A DNA stretch of 64,000 nucleotides from Rhodovulum sp. Its GTDB lineage: Bacteria > Pseudomonadota > Alphaproteobacteria > Rhodobacterales > Rhodobacteraceae. Position numbers and translations under genes: made by a program. Positions 47,879-56,201 of this stretch are shown one piece after another (within the stretch, counting starts at the first letter, position 1; every line of letters begins with the position of its first letter). The stretch lies in the NCBI GenBank assembly GCA_020637615.1, contig JACKKC010000005.1, positions 59,685 through 123,684 of the forward strand, in the 5' to 3' direction. The notes under the pieces are model-generated. The model did no database searches. It saw only the letters and a list, made by a program, of their open reading frames with translations, and had not been told where the DNA came from.

Positions 47879-48548
47879 GGGTCTGTTGACGTTCAGGATT
47901 CCCACCTCGTCTGGTTTCCGATTCAAGGCTGCAAACAGGAGGATAGCAGCCTTGACGCGCCGTGTTCTGACCGATGCCCAATGGGCGGTCATCGAGCCCT
48001 TTTGCCTTGGCAAAGCCGGAGATCCCGGCCGGACCGGACGAGACCCTCGGCTCTTCATGGAGGCGGTGTTGTGGATCGTCAGGACCGGTGCGCAATGGCG
48101 AGACTTGCCCGAGGAGTTCGGCAAGCGGAACGCCGTGTTCAAGCGGTTCCGCCGCTGGGTGAAGGCGGACGCCTTCTACAGGATGTTCAGAGCCTTGGCC
48201 GACCGGACCGATCTCGAATACGCGATGCTCGACGGCTCCATCGTCAAGGTTCGCCGCGCCGGTCAGGGGGCTGAAGGGGGACTCAACGCCAGGCCGTAGG
48301 GCGATCGTGCGGCGGGATCACGACCAAGATACCGGCTCTGACCGATGCGATCGGCCGCCTTGTCGACTTCCGGCTTCTGCCGGGCCAGGCCCACGACCTG
48401 CGCGGCGTGCCCGATCTGATCGAGGGCCTCGCTGCAGAGCACCTGTTGGCCGACCGCGCATTCGACGCGGATTGGCTGCGCGCGGCTCTGTCGGAGCGCA
48501 GGATCATCCCCGTAATCCCGCCAAAAGCCAACTGTTTGATCCCACGGT
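47879..48548 (+). mobile_element. IS5-family element, right-truncated, transposase frameshifted
   Basis: Left tip GGGTCTGTTGACGTTCAGG at 47879. Transposase begins LTRRVLTDAQWAVIEPF, then EAVLWIVRTGAQWRDLP and LEYAMLDGSIVKVRRAGQGA. It loses frame in a G run near 48275 (one G short) and continues TTKIPALTDAIGRLVDFRLL, ADRAFDADWLRAAL, IIPVIPPKANCL. It stops near 48548, where an IS481 element begins, so the C-terminus and right end are missing. Confidence 0.8.
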
Positions 48549-48587
48549 TTGATGTGCGATCCATTCGTCGAAATGGAAGGAAGCCAT

Positions 48588-48941
48588 ATGGGACAAGTTC
48601 GTCACGGGAGCGCCACGACCACGCACGCCGTCAGAGCTGTGATACAGCGATCGCAAGCTTCGACTGCAGCGCTGAGCCGAGAACTCGGCATCAACCCGAA
48701 GACTGTCGCGAAGTGGCGTGAGCGCGCGACGCTGGAGGATCGCGAGACGGGACCAAGGGTGCCGCGCTCAACCGTTCTGAGCGAAGACGAAGAGGCAATG
48801 ATGGTTGCATTCTGGCGGCACACGTTTCTACCGCTGGACGACCGCCTCTATGCCCTGCAGCCCACAATCCCGCATCTGACCCGGTCAGCGCTACACGGGT
48901 GTCTTCAGCGTCATGGCATCTCGCGGCTACACGCGTCATGA
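48588..48941 (+). pseudogene. IS481-family transposase, N-terminal fragment
   Basis: 117 residues: MGQVRHGSATTTHAVRAVIQ, ALSRELGINPKTVAKWRERA (HTH), LPLDDRLYALQPTIPHLTRS and ALHGCLQRHGISRL, a nearly perfect IS481 N-terminus. The integrase core (about 200 residues) is absent; similarity ends at SRLHAS. Confidence 0.85.
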
Positions 48942-49111
48942 CTTATGGTGAGTGGTATCAGAAGGTTGCTCACCCGGATCGGGGTTAGGCTGCAATCGCC
49001 TCGGCCGCGGTTCGGGCGGTACCCGCCGGGCTGGATGCGGTGCGGAATGCGCCCGAAACGCCAGAACCTTAGCTTCTCCGAGCAAGACCGAGTGGACGGC
49101 CTGCCAAAAGC

Positions 49112-50140
49112 TTACACTTTGTCCAGCAGGTCCTTGCCGCGGAACCGGTCGAGGAGATGCGCCTGGGCGGCGCGCAGGGTGCCTTCGGGCGTGTCCTCGG
49201 ATCGCAGGTTCCCGTCGGCGCCGCCGCGCCAGTCGAATTTGTTGCCGGCGCGGGGGTCGGCGAAGAAGGCCTGCACCAGCCGTTCGGGGTCGGTCGCCTC
49301 CGCCCCGCTCTCGTCATCCTCGGCCTGGCGGGTCAGGACCCAGGCGAGGCAGGCGCTGGCGACGAGGGCGCGCCACAGCACCGGATGGGTGGCGGGGTGG
49401 AAGTCGTCGAAGCAGGCGGAGACGTTTCCGACGCTCGCGATCCGGGAATCCTTGCCCGCCTTTAGCCTGTCCTCGAATGCGCCGAAGTCGAGGATGCCTT
49501 CCGGCCCGCCGTCGGGGCGGTCGATCAGGAAGGCCCCGGCATTGTCGAGGTCGCCGAGGAAGATGCCCTGCAATCCTCCACCGGGCTCGTAGGGCTCGTA
49601 GCGGACCGGCTTTCCGGCGCGGGCGAGGCGGAAATGGTCCGACAGGAGCTCGTAGAGTACCGATTGCACCTGGATGCGGCGGGCGATGCCGCTGTCGAGC
49701 CGCTGGTCGACCTGGGTCAGCCGCCGGAGCGCGATCTGGTGCAGCGCCCAGAGGCGCATGAGGCGGTAGAGGGTCGAGTGCCGGTAGTAGCCGGTCGAGC
49801 CGCGCGCCAGCCATGCGCCGGGATGCGCGCCGAGGCGGCCGTCCCGCGTCACCCGGGCCATGTTGGCGACGCGGTCGAAGAGCTGGCGGGCGGCGTCCTG
49901 CGACTGGAAGAGGACGGGCTCTAGCTCCTCGTAGAGCCGCCGCCGCGCGTCGAATTCGTACTCTCGCCGTGAATCGCGCAGCCCCTTGCGGGCGTCGACC
50001 TCGTCGCGAAGGGCCTGCATCTCGCGCTGGTCGGCGGCCTGCATGCGTTCGAGCCGCACGGCGCGCCAGGCGCCGAAGCCGGCGAGCGCCAGGCTGGCGC
50101 CGGAGCCGATCAGGGCGGTGACGATGGCGGTGTCGACCAT
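49112..50140 (-). CDS. Hypothetical membrane-anchored protein, 342 residues
   Basis: Not recognised. The ATG at 50140 gives MVDTAIVTALIGSGASLALA, one N-terminal membrane helix, followed by a charged coiled-coil (LERMQAADQREMQALRDEVD, SRREYEFDARRRLYEELEPV). A helical body follows with RGSTGYYRHSTLYRLMRLWA and a C-terminal region that includes CFDDFHPATHPVLWRALVAS. Probably an inner-membrane-tethered cytoplasmic protein. It is the first gene after the second IS cluster, and its frame and codon use look intact. Confidence 0.75.
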   Translation of the reverse strand: MVDTAIVTALIGSGASLALAGFGAWRAVRLERMQAADQREMQALRDEVDARKGLRDSRREYEFDARRRLYEELEPVLFQSQDAARQLFDRVANMARVTRDGRLGAHPGAWLARGSTGYYRHSTLYRLMRLWALHQIALRRLTQVDQRLDSGIARRIQVQSVLYELLSDHFRLARAGKPVRYEPYEPGGGLQGIFLGDLDNAGAFLIDRPDGGPEGILDFGAFEDRLKAGKDSRIASVGNVSACFDDFHPATHPVLWRALVASACLAWVLTRQAEDDESGAEATDPERLVQAFFADPRAGNKFDWRGGADGNLRSEDTPEGTLRAAQAHLLDRFRGKDLLDKV

Positions 50141-50252
50141 GGCTGCGGCACCAGTATAGCGCAGATACGGCCGGTTTTCACGGTTCGTGGAAGGGGCGGG
50201 GGGCTCGAGCCGGGCGAATTGCATCCGGCAACGTACCCCGAGATCCAAGCGG

Positions 50253-50418
50253 GCCAGCGTCACCAACCCGCCCGGCGGGCACCGCCGGGCAGCGCCCGCC
50301 CCGCCCCGTCACGCCGAGGGCGTGCCTCAGGCACGACGCGGGCGCTTCGCTTCCGCCCGGGTCGGACGCTGCCCTCGTTTTGGTGTGGGGCGGTCCTAGA
50401 AGAAAGAATGGGCTCCGG
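50253..50418. repeat. Intergenic repeat family R3, copy a
   Basis: Core 50364-50418 (CGGACGCTGCCCTC, TTTTGGTG, GGGGCGGTC, GAAAGAATGGG) matches 62845-62899 with few differences. A second shared block GCCAGCGTCACCAACC (50253-50268) lies upstream, separated here by ~95 bases holding hairpins such as CCCGGCGG/CCGCCGGG (50271-50289), but only ~10 bases in copy b. It lies between the divergent hypothetical and esterase genes. Nothing else gene-like is seen in 50141-50507. Confidence 0.65.
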
Positions 50419-50507
50419 ATGCAACCACCTCCGGGTCCCGATCCCGCCGGCTTGCCGATGCGGCGCATTTTCCCTAGTAACGGCCGGAGTCAGGTGCGAG
50501 GCATCCC

Positions 50508-51179
50508 ATGAGCAAACTGAGCGGGCCAGAACGGCCGGCGGCTTCCGGCAAGGCCGACAGCCTCGTCGTCTTCCTGCACGGCTATGGCGCGGACGGCAAC
50601 GACCTGATCGGGCTCGCCGATCCGCTGGCGCCGCATCTGCCGGGCACGCGCTTCCTCGCCCCGAACGCGCCCGAGCCCTGCGTCAACAATCCCGCGGGCT
50701 ACCAGTGGTTCCCCATCCCCTGGCTCGACGGCTCGGGCGTCGCGGAGGCGACCGCCGCGGCGTTGCGCTCCTTCGACCTGCTCGACGGCTGGCTCGACGC
50801 GGTCGCCGCCGAGACGCCGCCCGAGCGCACCATCCTCTTCGGCTTCAGCCAGGGCACGATGATGGCGCTGCAGGTCGCGCCGCGGCGGCCCGCGGCCTTT
50901 GCCGGGATCGTGGGGTTCTCGGGGCGGCTCCTTCATCCCGAGCGCCTCGGGGCCGAGATCGTCAGCCGGCCGCCGGTGCTGCTGGTCCATGGCGACGCGG
51001 ATCCGATGGTCCCGGTCGCGAGCCTTTCCGAGGCGGCGGCCGCGCTCACCGCGGCCGGGGTCGAGACCCGCACCCATGTCTCCAAGGGCGTCGGCCATGG
51101 CATCGCGCCCGACGGGCTCGGCCTCGCGCTCGACTTCATCCGCGGGCGGCTCGATGCGACGGCGGGGCGGCCGTCATGA
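50508..51179 (+). CDS. Alpha/beta hydrolase, carboxylesterase/phospholipase (YpfH-like) family
   Basis: 223 residues, no leader. The oxyanion region FLHGYGADGNDLIGL, nucleophile elbow LFGFSQGTMMA, Asp in LLVHGDADPMVP and catalytic His in GVGHGIAPDG form a complete triad. This matches the abhydrolase_2 group of broad-specificity carboxylesterases and lysophospholipases. Confidence 0.92.
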   Translation: MSKLSGPERPAASGKADSLVVFLHGYGADGNDLIGLADPLAPHLPGTRFLAPNAPEPCVNNPAGYQWFPIPWLDGSGVAEATAAALRSFDLLDGWLDAVAAETPPERTILFGFSQGTMMALQVAPRRPAAFAGIVGFSGRLLHPERLGAEIVSRPPVLLVHGDADPMVPVASLSEAAAALTAAGVETRTHVSKGVGHGIAPDGLGLALDFIRGRLDATAGRPS

Positions 51180-51337
51180 AACCGTGATGCCGCGGGGTTA
51201 GGCTGCATCGCGTACGGGCCGCAACCCTATGTAGGGGCTTGTTTAGCGGCGCGGGCGAGATATAGTCTGACCTGGGCCGAGCCTCTGCGCCGCCATGCCG
51301 GCGCGGCCGGAAGCGGCCCGCGGGATACGGAGTTTGC

Positions 51338-51925
51338 ATGTTGCAAAGCGCCCATATGCCCAGCTTCATCCGGCAGTCGGGCGGATTGCGCGACCATCCC
51401 GCGCTGGTGCTCAATGCCGATTTCCGGCCGCTCTCCTACCTGCCGCTGTCGCTCTGGCCCTGGCAGGAGGCGATCAAGGCGGCCTTCCTCGACAGGGTGA
51501 TCGTGCTGGCGGAATACGACACCGTCGTGCATTCCCCCTCGATCCAGTGGCGCATCCCCTCGGTGGTGGTGCTGAAGGATTACGTGCGGCCGGCGCGGAC
51601 CGCGGCCTTCACCCGCTTCAACCTCTTCCTGCGCGACCAGTTCACCTGCCAGTATTGCGGCGCCAGGGACGGGCTGACCTTCGACCACGTGCTGCCGCGC
51701 TGCAAGGGCGGGCGCACCACCTGGGACAATGTCGTGGCCTCCTGCGGGCCCTGCAACCTGCGCAAGGGCGCGCGCACGCTCAAGGAGGCGGGCATGCATC
51801 TGCGGCGCAAGCCGATGCGCCCGACGCCGGAGGAACTGCAGAACACCGGGCGCAAGTTTCCGCCGAACCACCTGCACGAGAGCTGGATGGACTTCCTCTA
51901 CTGGGACGCCGAGCTGGAGGCATAG
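51338..51925 (+). CDS. HNH endonuclease family protein
   Basis: 195 residues. The treble-clef site is complete: zinc Cys pairs in CQYCGARDGLTFDHVLP and CGPCNLRKG, with catalytic His in FDHVLP and RTTWDNVVASC. The N-terminal ~90 residues (LVLNADFRPLSYLPLSLWPW) are the conserved extension seen in chromosomally encoded, single-copy members of many Alphaproteobacteria. The 3' end overlaps the convergent dsbB gene by 28 bases. Housekeeping role unknown. Confidence 0.93.
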   Translation: MLQSAHMPSFIRQSGGLRDHPALVLNADFRPLSYLPLSLWPWQEAIKAAFLDRVIVLAEYDTVVHSPSIQWRIPSVVVLKDYVRPARTAAFTRFNLFLRDQFTCQYCGARDGLTFDHVLPRCKGGRTTWDNVVASCGPCNLRKGARTLKEAGMHLRRKPMRPTPEELQNTGRKFPPNHLHESWMDFLYWDAELEA

Positions 51926-52371
51926 GCGCGCCACCAGAGCCAGGCGAGCACCAGCGAGGCGAGCGCGTTCCAGCTCGCCATCGACAGGCCGAGCATCGAC
52001 CAGGCGACCTCGTCGCAGAGCACGACTGGAGTCGCGAGGATCTGGTCGAGCAGGTCGGCGGCGGGCACGTCGCCGGGCGTGGGCGCGGTGCAGCTCGCCG
52101 GTCCCGGCCACCAGTCGCGCTCGATCCCGGTGTGATAGAGGCCGATCCCGGCGCCGGCCAGCATCGCCAGCGCCCCGAGCAGCGTCAGCCCGCGCTCCGG
52201 CCAGGCGAGCAGCAGCAGCCCCAGCGCGATGGCGATCCCGTGCGGCCAGCGCTGCCAGATGCACAAGGGGCAGGGCGCGAGCCCGCCGAGATACTGGAAG
52301 GCCAGCGCCCCGAGCAGCAGCGCGGCCGAGCCCGCCGCCGCCCCGAGGCCCATTCGCTGCATGGCGTTCAT
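51898..52371 (-). CDS. dsbB: Disulfide bond formation protein B
   Basis: 157 residues, four membrane helices. The quinone-side pair is CPLCIWQRWPH (CxxC after the first helix); periplasmic Cys residues are in PASCTAP and PVVLCDE. Reoxidises a DsbA-type thiol oxidase and passes electrons to quinone. The start overlaps the upstream DedA-like stop (ATGA), so the two membrane genes are coupled. Confidence 0.9.
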   Translation of the reverse strand: MNAMQRMGLGAAAGSAALLLGALAFQYLGGLAPCPLCIWQRWPHGIAIALGLLLLAWPERGLTLLGALAMLAGAGIGLYHTGIERDWWPGPASCTAPTPGDVPAADLLDQILATPVVLCDEVAWSMLGLSMASWNALASLVLAWLWWRAYASSSASQ

Positions 52372-52949
52372 CGGCCCAGCTCGATCACCAGGAATCCTCC
52401 TATCAGTGCCGCGAGCCCGAGGCTGAACACCAGCCCGAGCCGCTCCTCGATGAAATCGCGAATCGGCGCGCCGTAGCGCCAGAGCAGCGCGGCGATCACG
52501 AAGAAGCGCAGGCCGCGCGCGATGACGCTCGCCAGCATGAAGACGCCGAAATGCAGCCCCGTGGCGCCCGACAGGATGGTGATGACCTTGTAGGGAAAGG
52601 GCGTGACCCCGGCGACCAGCACCGCCCAGGCGCCCCAGTCGTTGTAGGTCGCGGCGAAGCGGTCGAATTTCGTGTCCATGCCGTAGAAGGCGAGGATCGG
52701 CTTGCCGACCTGCTCGAAGAGGCCCCAGCCGATGAAATAGCCGAAGGCGCCCCCGGCGACCGAGGCGAGGGTGCAGATGCCCGCGATGCGCCAGGCGTCC
52801 TGGGGCCGCGCGAGGATCAGCGGGATCAGGAGCACGTCGGGGGGGATGGGAAAGACCGAGCTTTCGACGAAGCTCACCGCCGCCAGCGCCCAGAGCGCGT
52901 GCCGGCTTGCCGCCAGCGAGATCGTCCAGTCGTAGAGACGGCGTAGCAC
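52368..52949 (-). CDS. DedA/YqaA-family (VTT-domain) membrane protein
   Basis: About 193 residues with the VTT/SNARE-associated domain: FVESSVFPIPPDVLLIPLIL with the acidic residue and Pro pair of the re-entrant loop, GAFGYFIGWGLFEQVG, and AGVTPFPYKVITILSG with the conserved Pro-Tyr-Lys. I chose the GTG giving VLRRLYDWTISLAAS; earlier in-frame starts add up to 14 residues. DedA relatives recycle undecaprenyl phosphate and other lipids across the membrane. Confidence 0.88.
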   Translation of the reverse strand: MLRRLYDWTISLAASRHALWALAAVSFVESSVFPIPPDVLLIPLILARPQDAWRIAGICTLASVAGGAFGYFIGWGLFEQVGKPILAFYGMDTKFDRFAATYNDWGAWAVLVAGVTPFPYKVITILSGATGLHFGVFMLASVIARGLRFFVIAALLWRYGAPIRDFIEERLGLVFSLGLAALIGGFLVIELGR

Positions 52950-53061
52950 TTTGTTCACACCTGCGCGGAATAGTCGGTGCCGAAGCAACACGGACCGCCG
53001 CGCGCGTCAAGACCGATCGCTCTGCGCGTATCGGGAGGGGCGCGCGCCGCCGAAGGCCGAG

Positions 53062-53880
53062 ATGACGACAGAGGATCAGGGTCCATCGGGGCGCACGCTG
53101 CGCCGCATCGGCACCGGGCTGGGGCTGGCGGTGGTGCTTCTCTCCGGGATCGCGGTCCTGGGCATGCTCGCCGGCCCCGGGCCGCTCGCGCCGGACGCGC
53201 CGAGCCGGACGCTGAGCGCCGACCGGGCCGAGGCCGTCACGCGCCAGGTCACCGCGGCCTTCGAGAACATCCAGGCGGTCTGGAAGCGCGAATTCGCCCG
53301 CCGGTTCGGCCGCGACTACGTGCCGCCCGAGGTCCGGTTCTATACCGGGACCACGGTCTCGCCCTGCTCCGACGGCCAGGAGGCGACCGGGCCGTTCTAT
53401 TGCCCGCGCAGCGTCGAGGCGGTGTTCGACCTGGCCTTCTTCGAGGCGCTCAATGCGCGGCTCCGGCGGAGCGGGGACCTCGGGGCGGCGCTGGTGGTCG
53501 CGATGATCTCGGCCTCCTATGTCCAGGACGAACTGGGGCTCCTCGCCGAGGCCGAGACGCGGCGGCGGGAGGCCGGCGGCCGCGACGCGACGGCGGTCGA
53601 CGAGGCGCTGGCGGCCCAGGCGGATTGCCTCGCCGGCGTCTGGGCGGCGCTGGCCGCCGACAGCGTCGGGGTGGTTCCGCCGGGCTTCTACGACCAGCTG
53701 ATCGGCATCGCGCGCAACGTCATGGCGGACCGCGCCGGTTTCGCGCCGGAGATGCCGAGCCGCCTCGATCCCTTCGAGGCCGCGAGCCGCGCCACCCGCG
53801 AGGCGGATTTCGCCGCCGGCTACGGCGCGGCGGACCCGGCCGCCTGCCTCCCCGGCCATCTCGTTTCGGCCGAGGGCTGA
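53062..53880 (+). CDS. YpfJ-type zinc metallopeptidase homolog lacking the HExxH motif
   Basis: 272 residues with an N-terminal membrane helix (LGLAVVLLSGIAVLGMLAG). The fold markers of the YpfJ family are present in order: FYTGTTVSPCSDGQEATGPF, YCPRSVEAVFDLAFFEAL, then VVAMISASYVQDELG, and AAQADCLAGVWAAL near the end. Active members read IAHEVGHHVQNxLG at the third site; here HEVGH is replaced by MISAS (residues 148-152). The metal site is therefore gone while the rest is kept. Frame intact and codon use normal, so it looks like a maintained pseudoenzyme. Confidence 0.82.
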   Translation: MTTEDQGPSGRTLRRIGTGLGLAVVLLSGIAVLGMLAGPGPLAPDAPSRTLSADRAEAVTRQVTAAFENIQAVWKREFARRFGRDYVPPEVRFYTGTTVSPCSDGQEATGPFYCPRSVEAVFDLAFFEALNARLRRSGDLGAALVVAMISASYVQDELGLLAEAETRRREAGGRDATAVDEALAAQADCLAGVWAALAADSVGVVPPGFYDQLIGIARNVMADRAGFAPEMPSRLDPFEAASRATREADFAAGYGAADPAACLPGHLVSAEG

Positions 53881-54007
53881 TCGGGCGTTCGGACGCTGCC
53901 CCAAAGCATTCACCCTGGGACCCGATGAGTCTGGCGGCCCGCGCCGTCGCCTTTCGTCCCGCCCGAGGCTAGAGGTCCCGAGCCAGATCGACCCATGGCG
54001 ATCGGGC

Positions 54008-54035
54008 CGCGCCGGCCCTGCCGGGGGCCGGCGCG
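54008..54035. terminator. Strong hairpin between convergent genes
   Basis: 11-bp perfect stem CGCGCCGGCCC / GGGCCGGCGCG with a 6-base loop, between the 3' ends of the YpfJ-like gene and the DUF2282 gene; no T run. The 308-base gap 53881-54188 otherwise holds only GC-rich sequence and, at 53889-53901, a stretch (TCGGACGCTGCCC) shared with repeat R3. Confidence 0.4.
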
Positions 54036-54188
54036 CTTCGCACGCCGTCCAGGGCCGTCCCGTCCCGATCCTCAACCGACGGTGAAGCTGCACTTCCCTC
54101 GCCCTGCGGCCCGCGCCGCATGTCCCGAGGCTCGGCCCAGGGGTCGCGGACGCCGGTCAGGCGGGATGGCCGTCGGTCTGAGCCGCCG

Positions 54189-54479
54189 TCACGGGCTGTC
54201 GCGGTCGAGCGGCTCCAGCGAGCCGCGGCGGGGCGTGCCGTCGGGCTGCACCGGGGGGGTGACGGTGATGCAGGTTCCCGCGGCGACCCAGACCCAGGCG
54301 TTGCCCTGGAAGTCCACGCTGCTCGCGCCATTGCCTTCGCCGCTGCCGATCCCGTCGTTCTCGCCCGCCCGCGCGATGCCGTAGCAGCGCTCCTCTCCCG
54401 CCGCGCCAGCCGCGACCGGGAGGACCATCGCCGCGATGGTGACAAGTGCCAGAGCCTGCATCGCATTGCGGATCGTCAT
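54189..54479 (-). CDS. DUF2282 (bufferin-like) small exported protein, cysteine-poor
   Basis: 96 residues. Leader MTIRNAMQALALVTIAAMVL to AGAAG, then the mature part with RCYGIARAGENDG, SSVDFQGNAWVWVAAGTC. This follows the DUF2282/BufA1 pattern (KCYGVxKAGxNDC...C...STVDYQGNAWKxVPxGTC). Family members act as periplasmic copper-binding peptides whose four cysteines are modified. Here the two inner cysteines are absent (NDGIGSGEGNGAS), leaving two. None of the usual partners (DUF692 enzyme, DUF2063, DoxX) is adjacent. Assignment is by eye. Confidence 0.65.
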   Translation of the reverse strand: MTIRNAMQALALVTIAAMVLPVAAGAAGEERCYGIARAGENDGIGSGEGNGASSVDFQGNAWVWVAAGTCITVTPPVQPDGTPRRGSLEPLDRDSP

Positions 54480-54548
54480 GTCTGCCTCCTGCCTGCTGCC
54501 TTCCCGCATGTGTCGCCCCGGGGCGTTCGGGTCAAGGCCGTGCCGCGC

Positions 54549-55481
54549 TCAGCCGCGGGCCTTGGGATGGGCGGCGGCATAGGCCTCCATCAGCCGGACC
54601 TGGTCGACGCCGGTATAGACCTGGGTGGTCGCGAGCGAGGCATGGCCGAGGAGTTCCTGGATGGTGCGGAGATCGCCGCCCGCTTCCAGCAGATGCGTCG
54701 CGAAGGAATGGCGCAGCGCATGGGGCGTCGCCGTTGCAGGGAGGCCGAGCTGCATGCGCGCGGCGGCCATGGCCTTCTGCACCAGCCGCGGGTTCAGCGC
54801 CCCGCCGCGCTGGCCGAGGAAGAGCGGCGCCTGCGGACCGGGCTCGAAGGGGCAGAGATCGCGGTAGTGCTCCACCGCGGCGCGCACCGCCGGCAGCACC
54901 GGCACCATGCGCTCGCGACCGCCCTTGCCGCGGATGCGCAGGCTCGCGGGCAGGGGCGCGTCGGCCTGGCGCAGGCCGAGCGCCTCGGAGATGCGCAGGC
55001 CGCCGCCGTAGAGCAGCGTGACCACCGCCACGTCGCGGGCCGCGATCCAGGGCTCGAGGCTCTGGGCCGCCACGGCGGCGATCAGCGCGCGGGCCGCATC
55101 GGGGGCCACCGGGCGCGGCAGGCGCGGCTTGACGCGCGGCCCGCGGGTGGCGGTGACCGCGGGGGCCTCGATGCCCTGGGCCTCGGCCAGCCAGGCGTGG
55201 AAGGATTTCACCGCCGAGAGCGCGCGCGACATCGAGCGCGGCCCGAGCCCGCGGCCGCGCTCGCGGGCCATCCAGGCGCGGGCCTCGGCGGTGCCGACGC
55301 GGCCGAGTGCCGCGCGGCCCGCCGGCCCGCCGTTGTGCAGGGCGAGGAAGCCGAGATAGCCCGAGACGTCCCGCCGGTAGGCGGTGATGGTGCGCGGGCT
55401 GAGGCCGCGCACGGCCTCGAGCTGCGCCAGCCATTCCTCCATCAGGGCCAGCGCGCCGTCGGACGGCGCGGGGGCGCTCAC
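54549..55481 (-). CDS. xerC: Tyrosine recombinase XerC
   Basis: 310 residues. SAM-like N-terminal core-binding domain (LSPRTITAYRRDVSGYLGFL), then the catalytic domain with Arg in YGGGLRISEALGL, HALRHSFATHLLEAG (His, Arg), LGHASLATTQVYT (His/nucleophile Tyr). Acts with XerD at dif to resolve chromosome dimers. Start overlaps the DUF484 stop (ATGA), matching the conserved fsa-DUF484-xerC order. Confidence 0.93.
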   Translation of the reverse strand: MSAPAPSDGALALMEEWLAQLEAVRGLSPRTITAYRRDVSGYLGFLALHNGGPAGRAALGRVGTAEARAWMARERGRGLGPRSMSRALSAVKSFHAWLAEAQGIEAPAVTATRGPRVKPRLPRPVAPDAARALIAAVAAQSLEPWIAARDVAVVTLLYGGGLRISEALGLRQADAPLPASLRIRGKGGRERMVPVLPAVRAAVEHYRDLCPFEPGPQAPLFLGQRGGALNPRLVQKAMAAARMQLGLPATATPHALRHSFATHLLEAGGDLRTIQELLGHASLATTQVYTGVDQVRLMEAYAAAHPKARG

Positions 55482-56194
55482 GCCAGCCAGCGCCGCAGGC
55501 TGCGCTCGAAGACCCCGGCGAAGAAGGTCAGCAGGTCGGTGCCCTGGTCGGCGTCGAACCGCTCGGCCTCGAAGGCGCCGAAGACGAGCAGCCCCGGCCG
55601 CTTGTCGGGGCCGAGATCGAGCCGGAGCGCGGCTTCGGAGCGGATGCGCGGGGCATGCTCGCCGTAGAAGTCGGGCGAGGCCTTGGCGAGGCGCCGGAGC
55701 GTCACCCGGCGCGCGCCCATGCCGCGGCCTTGGGTGATATAGGCGTCCGAGCCGGTGTCGGGCAGGGCGATGACCACCCCGCGCAGCGGCCCCGAGGGTC
55801 CGAGCCCGCTGCCGGGCTCGGCGGCGGGCGCCTCGAGCCCGAGCCGGATCACGTCCACGCCGAGGATCATCGCGACGTCGCGCGTGAGCACCTGCAGGAA
55901 GGCGGCGAAGTCCCCGGCGTCGAGCAGGGCGAGGCAGGCCCGGTGCACCTGGTTCATGCCCGAGACGTTCTCGTAGGCCGCCGCCAGCACCTCGCGGTGG
56001 GTGTCCTCGAGTCGATCGAGCCGCTCCTCGAGCCGCTCCACGAGCACGCCGCGCAGGTCGACGACATTGCGCCCGGCGCTGCGCCGGTCGGCGCGCAGGA
56101 GCGCGCGCATCAGTTCCTGGTCCTCGAGGATCAGCGCCGGTTCGGCGATGATCCGCGCCCTGAGCGCCTCGTCGGTGTCGTCCGCTAGGTCCAT
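55478..56194 (-). CDS. DUF484 family protein
   Basis: 238 residues. N-terminal helical part (LRARIIAEPALILEDQELMR, VDLRGVLVERLEERLDRLED) followed by a GAF-like domain ending in TDLLTFFAGVFERSLRRWL. Function is unknown; DUF484 genes are regularly adjacent to xerC, as here. Stop overlaps the xerC start; fsa ends 7 bases upstream of its start. Confidence 0.9.
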   Translation of the reverse strand: MDLADDTDEALRARIIAEPALILEDQELMRALLRADRRSAGRNVVDLRGVLVERLEERLDRLEDTHREVLAAAYENVSGMNQVHRACLALLDAGDFAAFLQVLTRDVAMILGVDVIRLGLEAPAAEPGSGLGPSGPLRGVVIALPDTGSDAYITQGRGMGARRVTLRRLAKASPDFYGEHAPRIRSEAALRLDLGPDKRPGLLVFGAFEAERFDADQGTDLLTFFAGVFERSLRRWLA

Positions 56195-56201
56195 CGCAGC
56201 C

